A DNA stretch of 64,000 nucleotides from contig NC_084921.1 of the NCBI RefSeq assembly GCF_958298935.1, positions 7,636,001 through 7,700,000 of the forward strand, read 5' to 3'. Source of the stretch: Phragmites australis (Eukaryota; Streptophyta; Magnoliopsida; Poales; Poaceae). This document shows, one piece after another, positions 33,839 through 44,853 of the stretch (the stretch's first letter is position 1; each line of letters begins with the position of its first letter). Under the pieces are notes generated by a model. It did not search any database. It had not been told where the DNA came from and saw only the letters and a program-made list of their open reading frames with translations. Both the position numbers and the translations under genes were made by a program.

Positions 33839-34640
33839 CTCCCCTCCCTTCAACAAAGCTCCTTTGTCAACTCTCTTGTAGGAGACGCACCTTGGTACAG
33901 ATACCTTTGCTGCTTTATGCTTTTGTTTCCACTTGTTCCTGAGTTCCTGTCATCTTTGCCCACCACTCACCCCCTTTTGCACTGTGAGTAATGGATACCT
34001 GTCCACCTGCAATTCAGTCCCAAATAATGCCCACGAGAAAGAGACTCCTAAGAAAACGCAAGAGATGAGTGTGACAAGCACCCACACTAATGAGATATTT
34101 CACATCCCCCGCTTCTAGAGAGAGAAGCTCAAATTTCATATCCTCTCCGGTAGCCTATTCTAGTAGCAAGCATAAACAAGAAATTGATCGTGAGAGTCTA
34201 TTCGGACAAGTCAACATTTGAATTGTACCACGAAGAACAGATGTCTTCTAGACCACATAAAGAAGAGAGTAAGCCTAACATACGGAATCATCAAGAACAG
34301 ACAGCTGAATAGACCCCCCCCCCCCCCCACGGCAGTAATCGTTGAAGCTGCAGAGCAAGATTGCTAGTATAAACGAAAAAGGGTAGCCGGATTGGAACTC
34401 CAAGAATGCAAAATAAAAACGAAGCAAGGCTTGAGACGAGAACGAACCAGTTGAGCGCTGTAGATTCCAGCAACTGCCTCCGAGACGCCTCCTTCCCGAT
34501 CCAGCTCACCGCGACGCAGCTTGGGACCCGATTGGATTGGGAATTAAAACCCCAAAGTTCTGGAACGAATTACAAGTCCCCTGCTGCCAGGGAGTCTCCT
34601 CTCGAACCCAAATTACCAGTCGGCGACCCCTAAAACCCGA
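33839..34640 (-). promoter_or_regulatory. 5' leader region and upstream DNA of the SMP-C2 gene
   Basis: The frame of exon 1 stays open upstream to about 33947 without an ATG, with AG acceptor-like sites (GATGACAG at about 33948), so a spliced 5'UTR is likely. A run of 15 C lies at 34314-34328. GC content rises near 34450-34640, as in grass first exons. The transcription start is not resolved. Confidence 0.35.
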
Positions 34641-35752
34641 AGAGGTCGGCAAAGCTCAAATTTTTTTAACCAACCAGGAAGGCAAAGATCAAGCTTTGCA
34701 AGTTTGGACTGGCTCCAAGGTCCAAGGACAGGAGGAGAGAGTCTTTTTTGTGGGTTCGACTGGTGGGATCAAGGACGACGAGAGTTTGGAGGGACAAAAT
34801 CGGGTAGGTCTTGCGCGTCCCATTGGAAGGCGTCAAAGTTGGACTTCTGGGAGCACATCGCCTGCCGCGGCCGCGTGCCTGCTTGCCGTTTCCGTTCCTT
34901 TTTCTTTGGGAGTGGTGAATCGATCGATCTGTATCCTTCTTGTTGTTGGGGTTTAGATCATGGCGTGCTTCCCCTGACGAAATGTTGAGCGTCCGGCCTG
35001 CCTGATTTCTTCCGCTTGGCCGGCGACCCCGGTAAAAGAATGCATCAAGACTGTCCGCGACTGATTTGTGAGACCACGGGCGATGTCACAAGCATGCATC
35101 AGGGCATCGCCCTAAATTAGGTGATTTTTATGATCCAGAGTCCAGGCACGTGGTATGCTTGTTCGACAGTGGATCCAGTCAAAATCGAAGCTCTATCCTA
35201 CTTAAATTCGAGCATCAACTTAGCACGGAACTAGCTGGCATGCTTAATCCACGTTGACCAAAAAAGTTTCAAGAGATGCTAAGCTCTAGCTGCAACAATG
35301 GCATCTCCATTTAGTGCTCATTTTTTGGAGGCCCTTCCTGTTTGATACGCTGCCATCCATCACAGTCTTACGGTCAGCGTCGATCGGTTACGACCTGGGT
35401 TTGAGCCGATATGCGTGTACGGACTCTGCAGCAGGAGATGCATCAGAGTCGAAAACGACCCGTTGTTTCGGTCTCTTGGCCTTTAGCTTGACGACGGGCC
35501 ACACGACGAAGCTTTGTTCCCTTTCGACCCAACTGCTAATTATCCAGCTAAACAAGCTGCTAATTAACCAGATATTTTTTTATGGTCAACAAGGGAGAGA
35601 TGTCCTCACCTGATATTGATTAGGACGGCAAAAGCCAAGGGGCGAATTCAAGGGGGTACTCGAGCCCCCCTACCGGGCGTGTGGATCATGGAGCCCCCTC
35701 ATTCTTTTGGGGTCCTGGGTGAAAGTGAGAAAGAAGAAAAATAAGAGATTTA
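34641..35752. other. intergenic, no gene recognised
   Basis: Open frames of 94-139 codons at 34537-34988 overlap each other in different frames and carry no motif. The rest shows nothing supported. Confidence 0.4.
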
Positions 35753-35772
35753 GGGGGGGGGGGGGGGGGGGG
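35753..35772. repeat. G homopolymer, 20 bases
   Basis: Uninterrupted run of G directly left of the 300-bp direct repeat. Its length may be inexact in any assembly. Confidence 0.9.
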
Positions 35773-36068
35773 AAAGAGAAATAGGTGGAAGAGCCTCCCT
35801 CTGTCAGTACACGAAGGTTGTTGGATGTACATGGAGGCTTGTTAGCAATTCAAGTACCGACAAATAGTTATATAGGACCTCTCGAGCTTTATTGGTATGT
35901 AGAGTGGGATATATCAGTATTTATTGCTCTCAGAGTGGAATCTGTCGTTACATGTCTTTTTACTAAGATCACGTATGTGTCACATGAGATGTTGATCTTT
36001 GGAGTGCCGATTGACACCTTCTTTTTTTTTCCATTTTTGAACTTTATTTTTTCAATTTTCTATTAATA
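35773..36068 (+). repeat. direct repeat, copy 1 (about 295 bp)
   Basis: Shares with 36918-37220 a series of blocks in the same order: AGAGAAATAGGTGGAA, GTACCGACAAAT, TATATAGGACCT, GATCACGT, GTGTGTCACATGAGATG-like and TTTTTGAACTTTATTTTTTC. About 80% alike by eye. Confidence 0.8.
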
Positions 36069-36917
36069 TTGTTGAAGATTAGTTCCCAACAATGTATCCA
36101 TAAATTAACTAGGTACCTTCGAGTGTAGGGATTGATCACAAAATGAGACACACGATGTATACAGGTTCGGGCCTCCGATTGGAGTAATACTCTACGTCCT
36201 GTGGGGGTTCCTGATGTATGTTGATGGTCTCGAGTACAAGCGATGTGGCTAAAACTATTATAAGGTGTAGATCGGATCTAATGTAGCTTAGGGCTAAAGT
36301 TGCCGAGTATCTCCTCTGCTAGGGTCTTGATGCATGCGTCCCCTCCTTCTCCCTTTTCTCCCCCTAGCCTTTCCGCCTTATATAGGGGTAATGAACCGAC
36401 TCCTATCCAACCGTAGTCGATAGTGAGTTGTCTTTCTTGACGTCCAAGTAGATAGATCTGTTTTAGATATTGATCGTTACGAGTTGGGTAACCAATCTAG
36501 ACATTCTTAGTATGTACTTTCTTGATTTTGGGTGTATCATGTACTGTTGATTCAGTTACGTGATATTTAGAGCTGCATAATATGTGTTATATATATCCTT
36601 TCTGTGTATGGTATATTCCTTATACGCATATACCCTATAGTTAGATATTCGATAATAGCCCTATAACTCTACCCAGGAGGAGGGGTTTCCATAAACGGCC
36701 ACTTGAGTGCTACCAAGTATAAGCTTTGTCGAGTAAAGTGGATCAGACTTATAGTTGAAAGAATTGAGCATGGATGGATCCTTCCTCAAGTATCAAGTGG
36801 AAGCTCAGCCGGGTCGAGCGTCCTGTTGCTAACTGCACTCGAGACTCAAAGAAAAAAATTGAAGAACTCAACTGATCGATACCATGAAGGATGTACTATT
36901 TTCATAATTTTTCATTT
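36069..36917. mobile_element. probable LTR fragment of a Ty3/gypsy-type element
   Basis: Contains ATACAGGTTCGGGCCTCCG and AGTAATACTCTACGTCCTG, phrases common in grass gypsy LTRs, and a TATA-like CCTTATATAGGGG at about 36377. It separates the two copies of the direct repeat. Exact LTR ends were not found; the family call rests on recall of such phrases. Confidence 0.4.
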
Positions 36918-37220
36918 ATGAAGAGAAATAGGTGGAAAAGCTCCCCTTTGTCGACACCATGAAGGCTGTACATAAAGGTTTGTTGATAATTCGAGTACCG
37001 ACAAATGGCTATATAGGACCTGTTGGTCTCTTTATTGGTCTGCAAAGTGGGACCTGACAGTATCTTTATTGGCCTACAGAGTGTGACATGTCATCAAATG
37101 TCCCTTTTTCTACGATCACGTGTGTGTCACATGAGATGGTGGCCTTTAGAGTGCCGACTAGCACCTATTTTTATAGTTTTTCATTTTTGAACTTTATTTT
37201 TTCAATTTTTCATTAACCTA
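36918..37220 (+). repeat. direct repeat, copy 2 (about 300 bp)
   Basis: Second copy of the repeat at 35773-36068 in the same orientation, 1.15 kb further on. Confidence 0.8.
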
Positions 37221-37445
37221 CTATTATTTAAAAAATCTCATTGAGGCAGGAGAGAGGCACATACACCAACATGTTCATCCCACGCGGGAGGCAGTAGCGC
37301 CTGAGGGCATCTGCCCTGCATGCTGCGACCAGGCATCCTGGGAATTTTTAAAAATATTATTTTATTAGAAAATTATAAAATAATAGTTACAATAACAAAA
37401 TTGTAAGAATAGATACTTATCGATATATGGAGTACTGGTAAGAGA

Positions 37446-37642
37446 CCTGTCAGTATTCTGAATACCGACTTACTATGTGATACTGGGCCCAGAGGCCTGT
37501 CGGCATGCGGAATGCCAACAGGTGGTGGGCCCTGATAAAAGGGGTGCCACGTAGGTTGTTGCTGCAGTCTAGCGGCCTGTCAGTATTCCGCATACCGATA
37601 GGTGACACAGCATAATCTGTCGGTACATGGAATGCCGACATG
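37446..37642. repeat. cluster of four short palindromes with a common core
   Basis: Imperfect palindromes at 37448-37469, 37496-37522, 37576-37602 and 37617-37642. All follow the scheme CTGTCRGYAT-loop-ATRCCGACAG. The second pairs CCTGTCGGCAT with ATGCCAACAGG. They differ in loop and arm changes yet keep pairing potential. Confidence 0.8.
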
Positions 37643-39440
37643 CCTTTAATAATAACCCGGTCACTGATTCCTCCTCTATTCTTCGTCTTCCACACGCAAC
37701 AGGCGAGCAGAGAGCAACAACGGCGACGATTCAGTGTAAGTGCGAGCGCGCAACGGGCGGTAGCGGACCGACAAGCGGCGACGAGTGGGCGATCGGCAGC
37801 GTGCGGCGGCCATGAGCGGTGGTGAGCCACTCCAGCGAGTAATCCGACATTAGCGGTGAGGAATATTTTCTTTTTTATTAGAAACAATAGAAAATAGTTA
37901 GAATAGAGTAGGAATAGGTATAATAGAGTAGAAAAATTAAAATAGCTAGAAACATTAGGATACAATATTTAGAATAGAGTAGGAAAAATCCGGAAGAGAA
38001 TAGAAAAAATAGAAAAGTTAGGATATGAAATTTAGAATAGAGTAGACCCAGTTCAAAAATTTGTAATAGTTAGAAAAGTTAGTACAGTTAGGTAGAAAAT
38101 TTAGGTTTACAATAGTATGAGGTAGTTTGATAATGTAGAATAATTAGAAAAGTTTAAATATTTATAGAATTTAGAGTTAGAAATACTAATAAATATAGTT
38201 AGAGAATATTAGATAAATATTGAGTAGAGTAGATAATTTAGAAAATTTATAGTAGAGTATGTATGTTTAAAAATTAGCTATAGGTAGAAAATATAGTATA
38301 ATTAGTTAGGAAATGTAGAATAGTTGGAAAAGTTCAAATATTTCGGTAATGTAGAGTTAAAATAGGTTATTTATATGATTTGAAAATTTGATATTATTAG
38401 ACGCACATATTTTTTTTTTGTCAATGTAGGATTTGTACATTTGAATTGTTGTGGATTTTTTTTTTGTCAATGTAGGAAATGTAGAATAGAATGGAAGGAG
38501 GAAAATATGATTCATTTAGAATTTAGAGCAGGAAAATTTAGATACATGTAGAATAGATAATCTAGCGTAGAGCATATATAGTTTGCAATTTTCAATAGTT
38601 AGACAATTGTTATGAACATGTAGTACAAATATTTAATAATTGTAGGATATTTAAAATAGAAATGGAGTAATTTTTTGATAGTGATATATTTAGAATGGTA
38701 AAGTGTGAACTAAAAGAGTACGTAAGCGGTGATATTTGATGGTTATGTAGAATACAAGTGATGAGGTTGAATAGATTTTATGGTCGTAGATGTTGTATGT
38801 TGATTACAATTATTTAACCTAACAGAGTATAATATAGTTATTGAATCAGATATGTCGATCATAGTGGGGTTCATAATTTTTTCCGGACCTAGATATATCA
38901 TGCATTATGACAATGGAGTGGATCTGAGTAACTTCCAATATGTGGACACAAAATTGCATAGTTCGGGTTAGATTCGATTGGCATAAGTGTTATGTTGACT
39001 GTATAATCTGCTGTAACTTAGTATGGCACATCAGCGGTTGAAGATGAAGATTCTGAACCTAGACGTCAAGAAATCGACTAGCAGTGGGAGCTCTTGGAGG
39101 TTACATATTCGAAGCAATGACAATAATTTATGTCATTAGGGTTGAGACGGGGTTTTTCTCATTGTATCCTTATAGAAGCGAGCGATGTTGGGTTCACAGA
39201 AGTCAGACCTAGCACCATAGAAGTTGTTGGTGAAAATATTGTCCATTAGGAGGTGCAGAAGAGTGTGGTTCTGAAGGTACCCCTACAAACTAGTACACCG
39301 GTTGAGCTATAAACTGCAAGAGAAGAACATAACGATAAGGAAGAAAATCAGGTTGCGATGCATGCTGATCAGGGAGAGCGGGATGAGGCACTAGTGGACC
39401 AGGTGGAGGCAGATAACGATGAGTTCCTATTCATACTAAT
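37643..39440. other. AT-rich repeat-derived DNA with TAGAATAGAGTAG-type motifs; no gene
   Basis: From about 37870 to 38700 the plus strand is an irregular succession of TAGAATAGAGTAGG, TAGAAAAGTTAGG and AAAATTTAGAAT-like pieces, without a clean period. 38700-39430 is mixed sequence, probably the degraded continuation of the gypsy element whose reverse transcriptase fragment follows. No usable open frame. Confidence 0.5.
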
Positions 39441-39641
39441 CTAATGGTATCTCGAACAGGCATCTAAAAATCTTAGTAAATCGTTAGCGGTAGTTGAGTC
39501 AACAAGCTGGCCGATCCGAGGTAGAGGGAAGAGATCCTTCAGGCACGCTTTGTTGAGGTTGGTGAAGTCGACACACATACTCTTCTTACCATTAGGCTTC
39601 CAGGCTATGATGAGGTTAGCCAGCCATTCCGAGTATTGCAC
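39441..39641 (-). pseudogene. Ty3/gypsy reverse transcriptase fragment
   Basis: The minus frame carries MCVDFTNLNKAC, then FPLPRIGQLVDST and FLDACSRYH, the N-terminal RT motifs of plant gypsy elements of the Tat type (usual form DFTDLNKACPKD...FPLPRID...DAYSGYHQI). It stops exactly where a Gln codon is expected after GYH (TAG for CAG). Everything beyond is diverged. Confidence 0.85.
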
Positions 39642-39689
39642 CTTCTCTTTTTATTTTTCTTCCTTTTCCTTCTACATTTGTTCTTTTTT

Positions 39690-40395
39690 CTTCATTTATA
39701 AAGTTTTGATTCAACATTTTTATTAATTCAACATTTTTATAAAAAATATTCAATATTGTTTAAGTTTTGTTTCAATATTTTATATTATTTCAACAATTTT
39801 TGTAAGTTTTGAAGCAACACTTTATTCAGATCAATATTTGCAACTTTTTCTAAAGTTTTGATTCAACATTTTTATATTAATTCAACATTTTTTAACATTT
39901 GTTTCAATGTTTTATTATTTTATACACTTTATAGTAATTCTATTTTTTCTCTTTTTTGGAACATTTAGTTTATTTGTTCGATACTTTTTAAAATGTTAAG
40001 TCAACCTTTTTTCTAAAATGTTGAATTAATATTGTTTAAATGCTGATTCAACATTTTTTTTCAACTTTTTAAGAAATGTTGGCTCAACATTTTTGTCACG
40101 TATTGACTCAACATTCCTTTAGTTAATTCAATATTGTTTAAGAGGCTAAAAATGTTGGCTCAACACTTTTTGTTCAACTTTTTTCGACTCAACATTTTTT
40201 TTTGTCAGGAGTTGACTCACCATTTTGTAGTTAATTCAATATTTTTAAGAGGCTTTCCGATTCAACATATTTCCGATTCAACTTTTTTTGTTGATTCAAA
40301 ATTTGCAATGGCGATTTCAACATTTTTTTTACAGTGTGTTATTTGTCAGGTATTTGATATGCCATTTTCCTGTGTGATTCAATATTTTTCTCCAT
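39690..40395 (+). repeat. degenerate array of the motif TTCAACATTTTT
   Basis: More than 20 occurrences of TTCAACATTT or close variants (TTCAATATTG, TCAACTTTTT), spaced irregularly at 20-40 bp. Strongly T-rich on the plus strand. Period not fixed, so not a simple satellite. Confidence 0.75.
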
Positions 40396-40429
40396 CAAAA
40401 TAATTTGAATAAAATAGATGAGAAATGGG

Positions 40430-40807
40430 TCGGCGGCGAGTTAGGCGACGGTAGAGAGCAGGGACGAAGCAAATAGCGGCGTGGTGCCAATGGTAAGTGT
40501 GATGGTGTTAGGGGGCGGTCAGTGCAACAAGGCAACTGCGAGCAAGGCGATGGCGAAGTGCGGGCGGCGAGACACGACATCAGAATGCGGGCAACAAGGC
40601 AGAACAGTAGGGTGCAAGCAGCAAGGTGGGATAGTAGGGTGTGTGCAGCAAGACGAAACGGCGAGGTGCGAGCGGCAAGGCAGGAGACGGCAACAACAAA
40701 GTCGTTGGGGTGCAAACGACGGAGGTGGGGAAGAAGAAGATAATAAGGTGAGAATGAGAGGAAAAGTTGTCTTTTTTTGTTTAAGAATGGGCCTCACGCC
40801 TGATTAA
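40430..40807. repeat. 27-bp minisatellite (about five units) in a GC-rich block
   Basis: From 40558 to about 40690 successive 27-bp units begin with RTGCGRGCRGCRAG-like sequence. Since 27 is divisible by three, both strands stay open: a 9-residue repeat (LAARTSPFR, LAAHTLLSH, LAACTLLFC...) is seen in the minus frame 40395-40715. No evidence that it is expressed. Confidence 0.8.
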
Positions 40808-41519
40808 TTATCTAGAAAAAAGATAGATAACTCTTTGCTAAAGGGGGTGACAACTAGTTGGCTAACCAGCGGTAAACCACAGGGTAGAAGCCCCCTCTAA
40901 AGCCCCTCAACCAGGTGAATCTTAGCTCTAATCTTAACCCTAATTCCATCACAAATATAGGGAAAAAAAATCATGTATTTGGCAATTGTAACTAAACTTG
41001 TTTGCCAGTTTATTACAGATCTGATTCGGTCATCGTGGCAAAAGAGGTGAGGCGCAATACAAATAACAGTCTAGGTAACCGTCCTTTTTTCACATGAGCT
41101 GCGCATGCTAGATGGCGTTATGCATGCCTTTTTAGAAAGGATCACATTCATTGTCTATATTACAAGTTCTCTCGCTCTTCCACTCACTTGATGGGACAAT
41201 TTGTGTGGCATATTGCTCAACGGATTGCATAACACATACGCATAATCACGAACATCGTGAGAGTCGCCAACAATGAGTTGGGATACATCACGACAATCTG
41301 GATATACCTCATGATGCTGGTAATCAAGCTAGGATGTAGACATTCATCAATCCTTAGCCCTCGGTAGTCCTGCTCCTGCTACGGTTAACCATGTTTTGTA
41401 TTCGTGATCAAGTCAATGATCTGTTTATGCAATATTATATATAGTTGCACCTACCCTGCAATTTGTTATCTTTGATATAATTTAGTCACCAAAGAGAGAA
41501 GGGAAGAAAACGTGGATCC
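40808..41519. other. intergenic, no gene recognised
   Basis: Mixed sequence with no open frame above 60 codons that carries a motif and no paired repeat ends. Confidence 0.4.
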
Positions 41520-41750
41520 TAGAAAACACTGTTACGGATGAAAATAGATGTGAACGGTCGGAAAAACTCTCTAAACATTTTTACTTTCATATTTTCTCCA
41601 TTGGAAGAAAACGAAAACAAGAAAAATGGAAATAAAAATGAACACGGATTGCCGGTTATATGAAAACAAACTAATCCGAACAAAAATATATCGATATCAG
41701 ACCAAAACTAATGATAAAATCGGAAAGATTGAACCTCAAAATCATGAGTC
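41520..41750. mobile_element. hAT-type MITE fragment, same family as 25035-25711
   Basis: Shares ATGAAAATAGATG at the left, a TTTCATATTTTCTC block, AAACAAACTAATCCGAAC and ATATCGATATC with the element at 25035-25711. No target duplication was identified. Confidence 0.55.
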
Positions 41751-43239
41751 CATGACTTGAAACATTGAAATAGAAATGAAGTAGGATGTCAAATAAAAGA
41801 CAAAGACACCTGCCATCTATATCATGAACTTGCCTTCACAGGCACACAGACGCACAACAGCCTGTTCTGTATTAGACAAATGAAATCGCAAGCTCCCATT
41901 ATCAGACGCATCAAGTCTGGAAATTAAAAGCTCCCATTTTTTAAAATGAGATGATCATATGAACACACATGGACTAGGGTGGCATGGTGGCAAAATAATT
42001 GACAGATGTGTGCTACTGCTGCATATGCTACTAAGGGCGTAACCCAGTGAGGCAGTTCCGCTGTGTCAACACTCAACATACGTCCAACAGACCAACACCA
42101 ATACGAGAGCAAAGGCACCGGATGGCAGTGCCATGCAAATCCTTAAGCAACATATCTCCCAAAAATCTGAAGCCAAAAGAGTTCAAGCACAACATCACCT
42201 TACTGCCACCTTTCTGCATGACTGCATCCCCTAAAACACAAAATCAAATAACTCAACATCAGAACTAGTTTCAGTTCCCATACAACTATAAATAGTTTCA
42301 GTTTCAAAAGCAAGAATAAAGAAATGTTCATAAGAGATATAGCCATATTTGTTTCAGTTCATATAGAAGTGGATATTTGAAATACCATATTAGGTATCTG
42401 CCAGACATACAAGTGCCATCGAACAAATCAGACATACAAGTGCATGCATCTAATTTGTCAAGTGGATGAAGCTTTAAGAGAAAATATCAACTATGCACTG
42501 GCTAGATATCCAAACCATTCAATCACAACATTTGTTTAGTTATTGCTGTTGAACTGCGCTAAGCAAAAACTAGAATCAGCACAACTAATAGTAGACTTCC
42601 CAGGACCCTAAACAACAGATGAATCATATCTTCTTGTACAACCAACAAATATAAATAAGATTAAGAAAATGGGTGCATGACCAACAGGGAGCATTCTCAA
42701 GCTTAGATGCAACCGATTTTTGAAGCTTATGGGCAACAGCTACACAACCAAAGAAACAAGATACAAGCTCCTGTATTTTTAGTTTTCGAAGAAGGCCTGC
42801 TGATTAGCACAAGAAACAATACGTAAAGATAATAACCAATACATACACATCAATGTTAGGTAACTGCTAGAGATGCAAGTGCATAGTCTACTGTCTACAC
42901 ATAGTCCATAGTCTACTATCTACATACAGCCATAGGAACTACAAGACTCAAACTAAATTAGCAAGACAAAAGGCGGCAGCATCGGCGGTGATCTGGTGTA
43001 CCTGAAGTGGAACTATTGGTGTTGAATAAAAATGGGATTCCACAAAAACCAGCAGAATGATGCCTCACCCGTTTTCGGCCCCGTATCCTGACCTCACCGC
43101 CTGCCTCGTTTCCATCCCGTTCCCATATAAAAATCAGAAAACAGAAATTGTTGTGAGACCGTCCCACTTTCATCCCTAAACACTATGTTACTGACGTGTG
43201 GATGATATGATATTGTTTGCAGTCTGCTATCTGGCTTTT
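41751..43239. other. intergenic, AT-rich, no gene recognised
   Basis: Short frames only. 43030-43190 again resembles the hAT-type family end (CGTTTTCGG, CATCCCTAAAC) but could not be bounded. Confidence 0.4.
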
Positions 43240-43244
43240 GTTTT

Positions 43245-44705
43245 TGAAAGTGCATCTAAGTCTCCTATGTGGGTTTTAGATAATTGATGATAAACGATTA
43301 AGAGACTAATGAGTTTATTGAGGTTATGATCAGGTTTTAATCCTATTGAAAAATTTAAATGACGTTGGCGTCCCTCAAAAAGAAAAGAGAAGCAGCATGT
43401 AGTCACTCAATAAATTTTATTTTATTTTATTTTTGAATCTGAGTATAGATTTGTCGTTCTATCAATAGGGATGCGTTTAGATTGACTTGAAGATATCTCA
43501 GTGCTCAAAAGACTCTTTTAGACCAAAGATGGGAGTCAAAATCACCTCACGAACACTAGGTAGTTCTTAGTTTTTGTCTGAACCTGGAGTCTCTGAGTTT
43601 AGCTCTAGCAGGGGGTGTTCGGTTTGGTGTTGGAGTCCAACCCGGAGTCTCCGAGTTGGCCCGGATACTCTGGATGGCTGGAGTCTCTGGATGCTTCTCT
43701 GGTAGAGGTGCTCTGCTTGAGTTAAAGTGTTTCACCCAAAATCTTCGGGTTGACCCGGATACTCCGGGTTCTGTTGTCTATCCGGACCCTCTAGGTTGGA
43801 TTCTGGACAGGGCTCTCGGCTAAGCGTTTTAGTACCAACCCAAAGTCTCTGGATTGACCCGAATACTTTGGGTCTATACAAAAAATACTATAACAGCTAG
43901 TTTTTGGAGGTGAGTTTAAATACCCTCTCACCCCCTCCTTCATTTGCTGCTGAACCAACTTGACACAAAAGCATTCAAAGCCTCTTTAGAGCCCTCCCAC
44001 TTCTCTAGTGCATTAATTCTTACAAGAATTTGAGAGTTGGGTTGGGAAAGTGAGATCGAGTGCTTGTGAGCATACATCCATCTTTGAGTATTTGAGTTCA
44101 TCATCAAGTTGTCGATTCGTGTTCTTTACTTTTGGAGCTCCAAGTTCCTAGACAGCTAGGAGTCACCCGGAGAGAACCCAAGCTTGTGGAGTGCCCCGAG
44201 AAGTTTGTGAAGGTCATCCTCACCTCCGTAAGGAAAGAGGAAAGTTGAGTAAGCCCCAAGCTTGATCTTCGTGGTTGCTTGGTGAGGATAAGGGTTGAGA
44301 GAGACTCGACTCTCTGTGAGCACCTCAATGAAGACGTAGGATCATTGGATGCGAACTTCGGGAAACAAATCCGTGTCTCCTTTGCTTTCGTTGTTATTTT
44401 AGTTAATTTTGGGCGATTTGACCCAATCTACATGATTGTGTGTTTCTAGCTGCAGGTGAAGTGCCAAAAGGCTTACATGCAACCATAGAAATATGTGGTA
44501 ACACTTAGAATCAATTATAATTGCTTAGGAGTTTATAGCTTTCAATTTCCTGTTTTTACCTGGGCTATCCGGGTTGAGTCCGGAACCTCCGGACCCTAGA
44601 GTATCTGGTTTGACCTGGAATATCTGGATTGTTTAATCTACTATAAAGTTTTAATTTTCAGAAAACACCTATTCATCCTCCTCTAGGCGACATCACGTAC
44701 ATTCA
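43245..44705 (+). repeat. solo LTR of a Sirevirus-like copia element (1461 bp)
   Basis: Perfect 5-bp target duplication GTTTT at 43240-43244 and 44706-44710. Begins TGAA and ends TTCA. It is the same family as the LTR at 4172-5604, in opposite orientation. The body repeats phrases like AACCCGGAGTCTCCGAGTT that pair as imperfect palindromes (43580-43880 and 44560-44640). No internal region is present, so it arose by recombination between two LTRs. Confidence 0.95.
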
Positions 44706-44853
44706 GTTTTTTGGATGAACTAACACAAGATAGTGCCCATTTCTATTTAAAAAGCAGGACAAATACAAGAAAATAGAAGGTTATAGTCAGGAAAAAAAAT
44801 AGAAGGTTATAGTCAGGAAAAGAAAAAAAACAGCAACTAGTACAATAAAGTAG

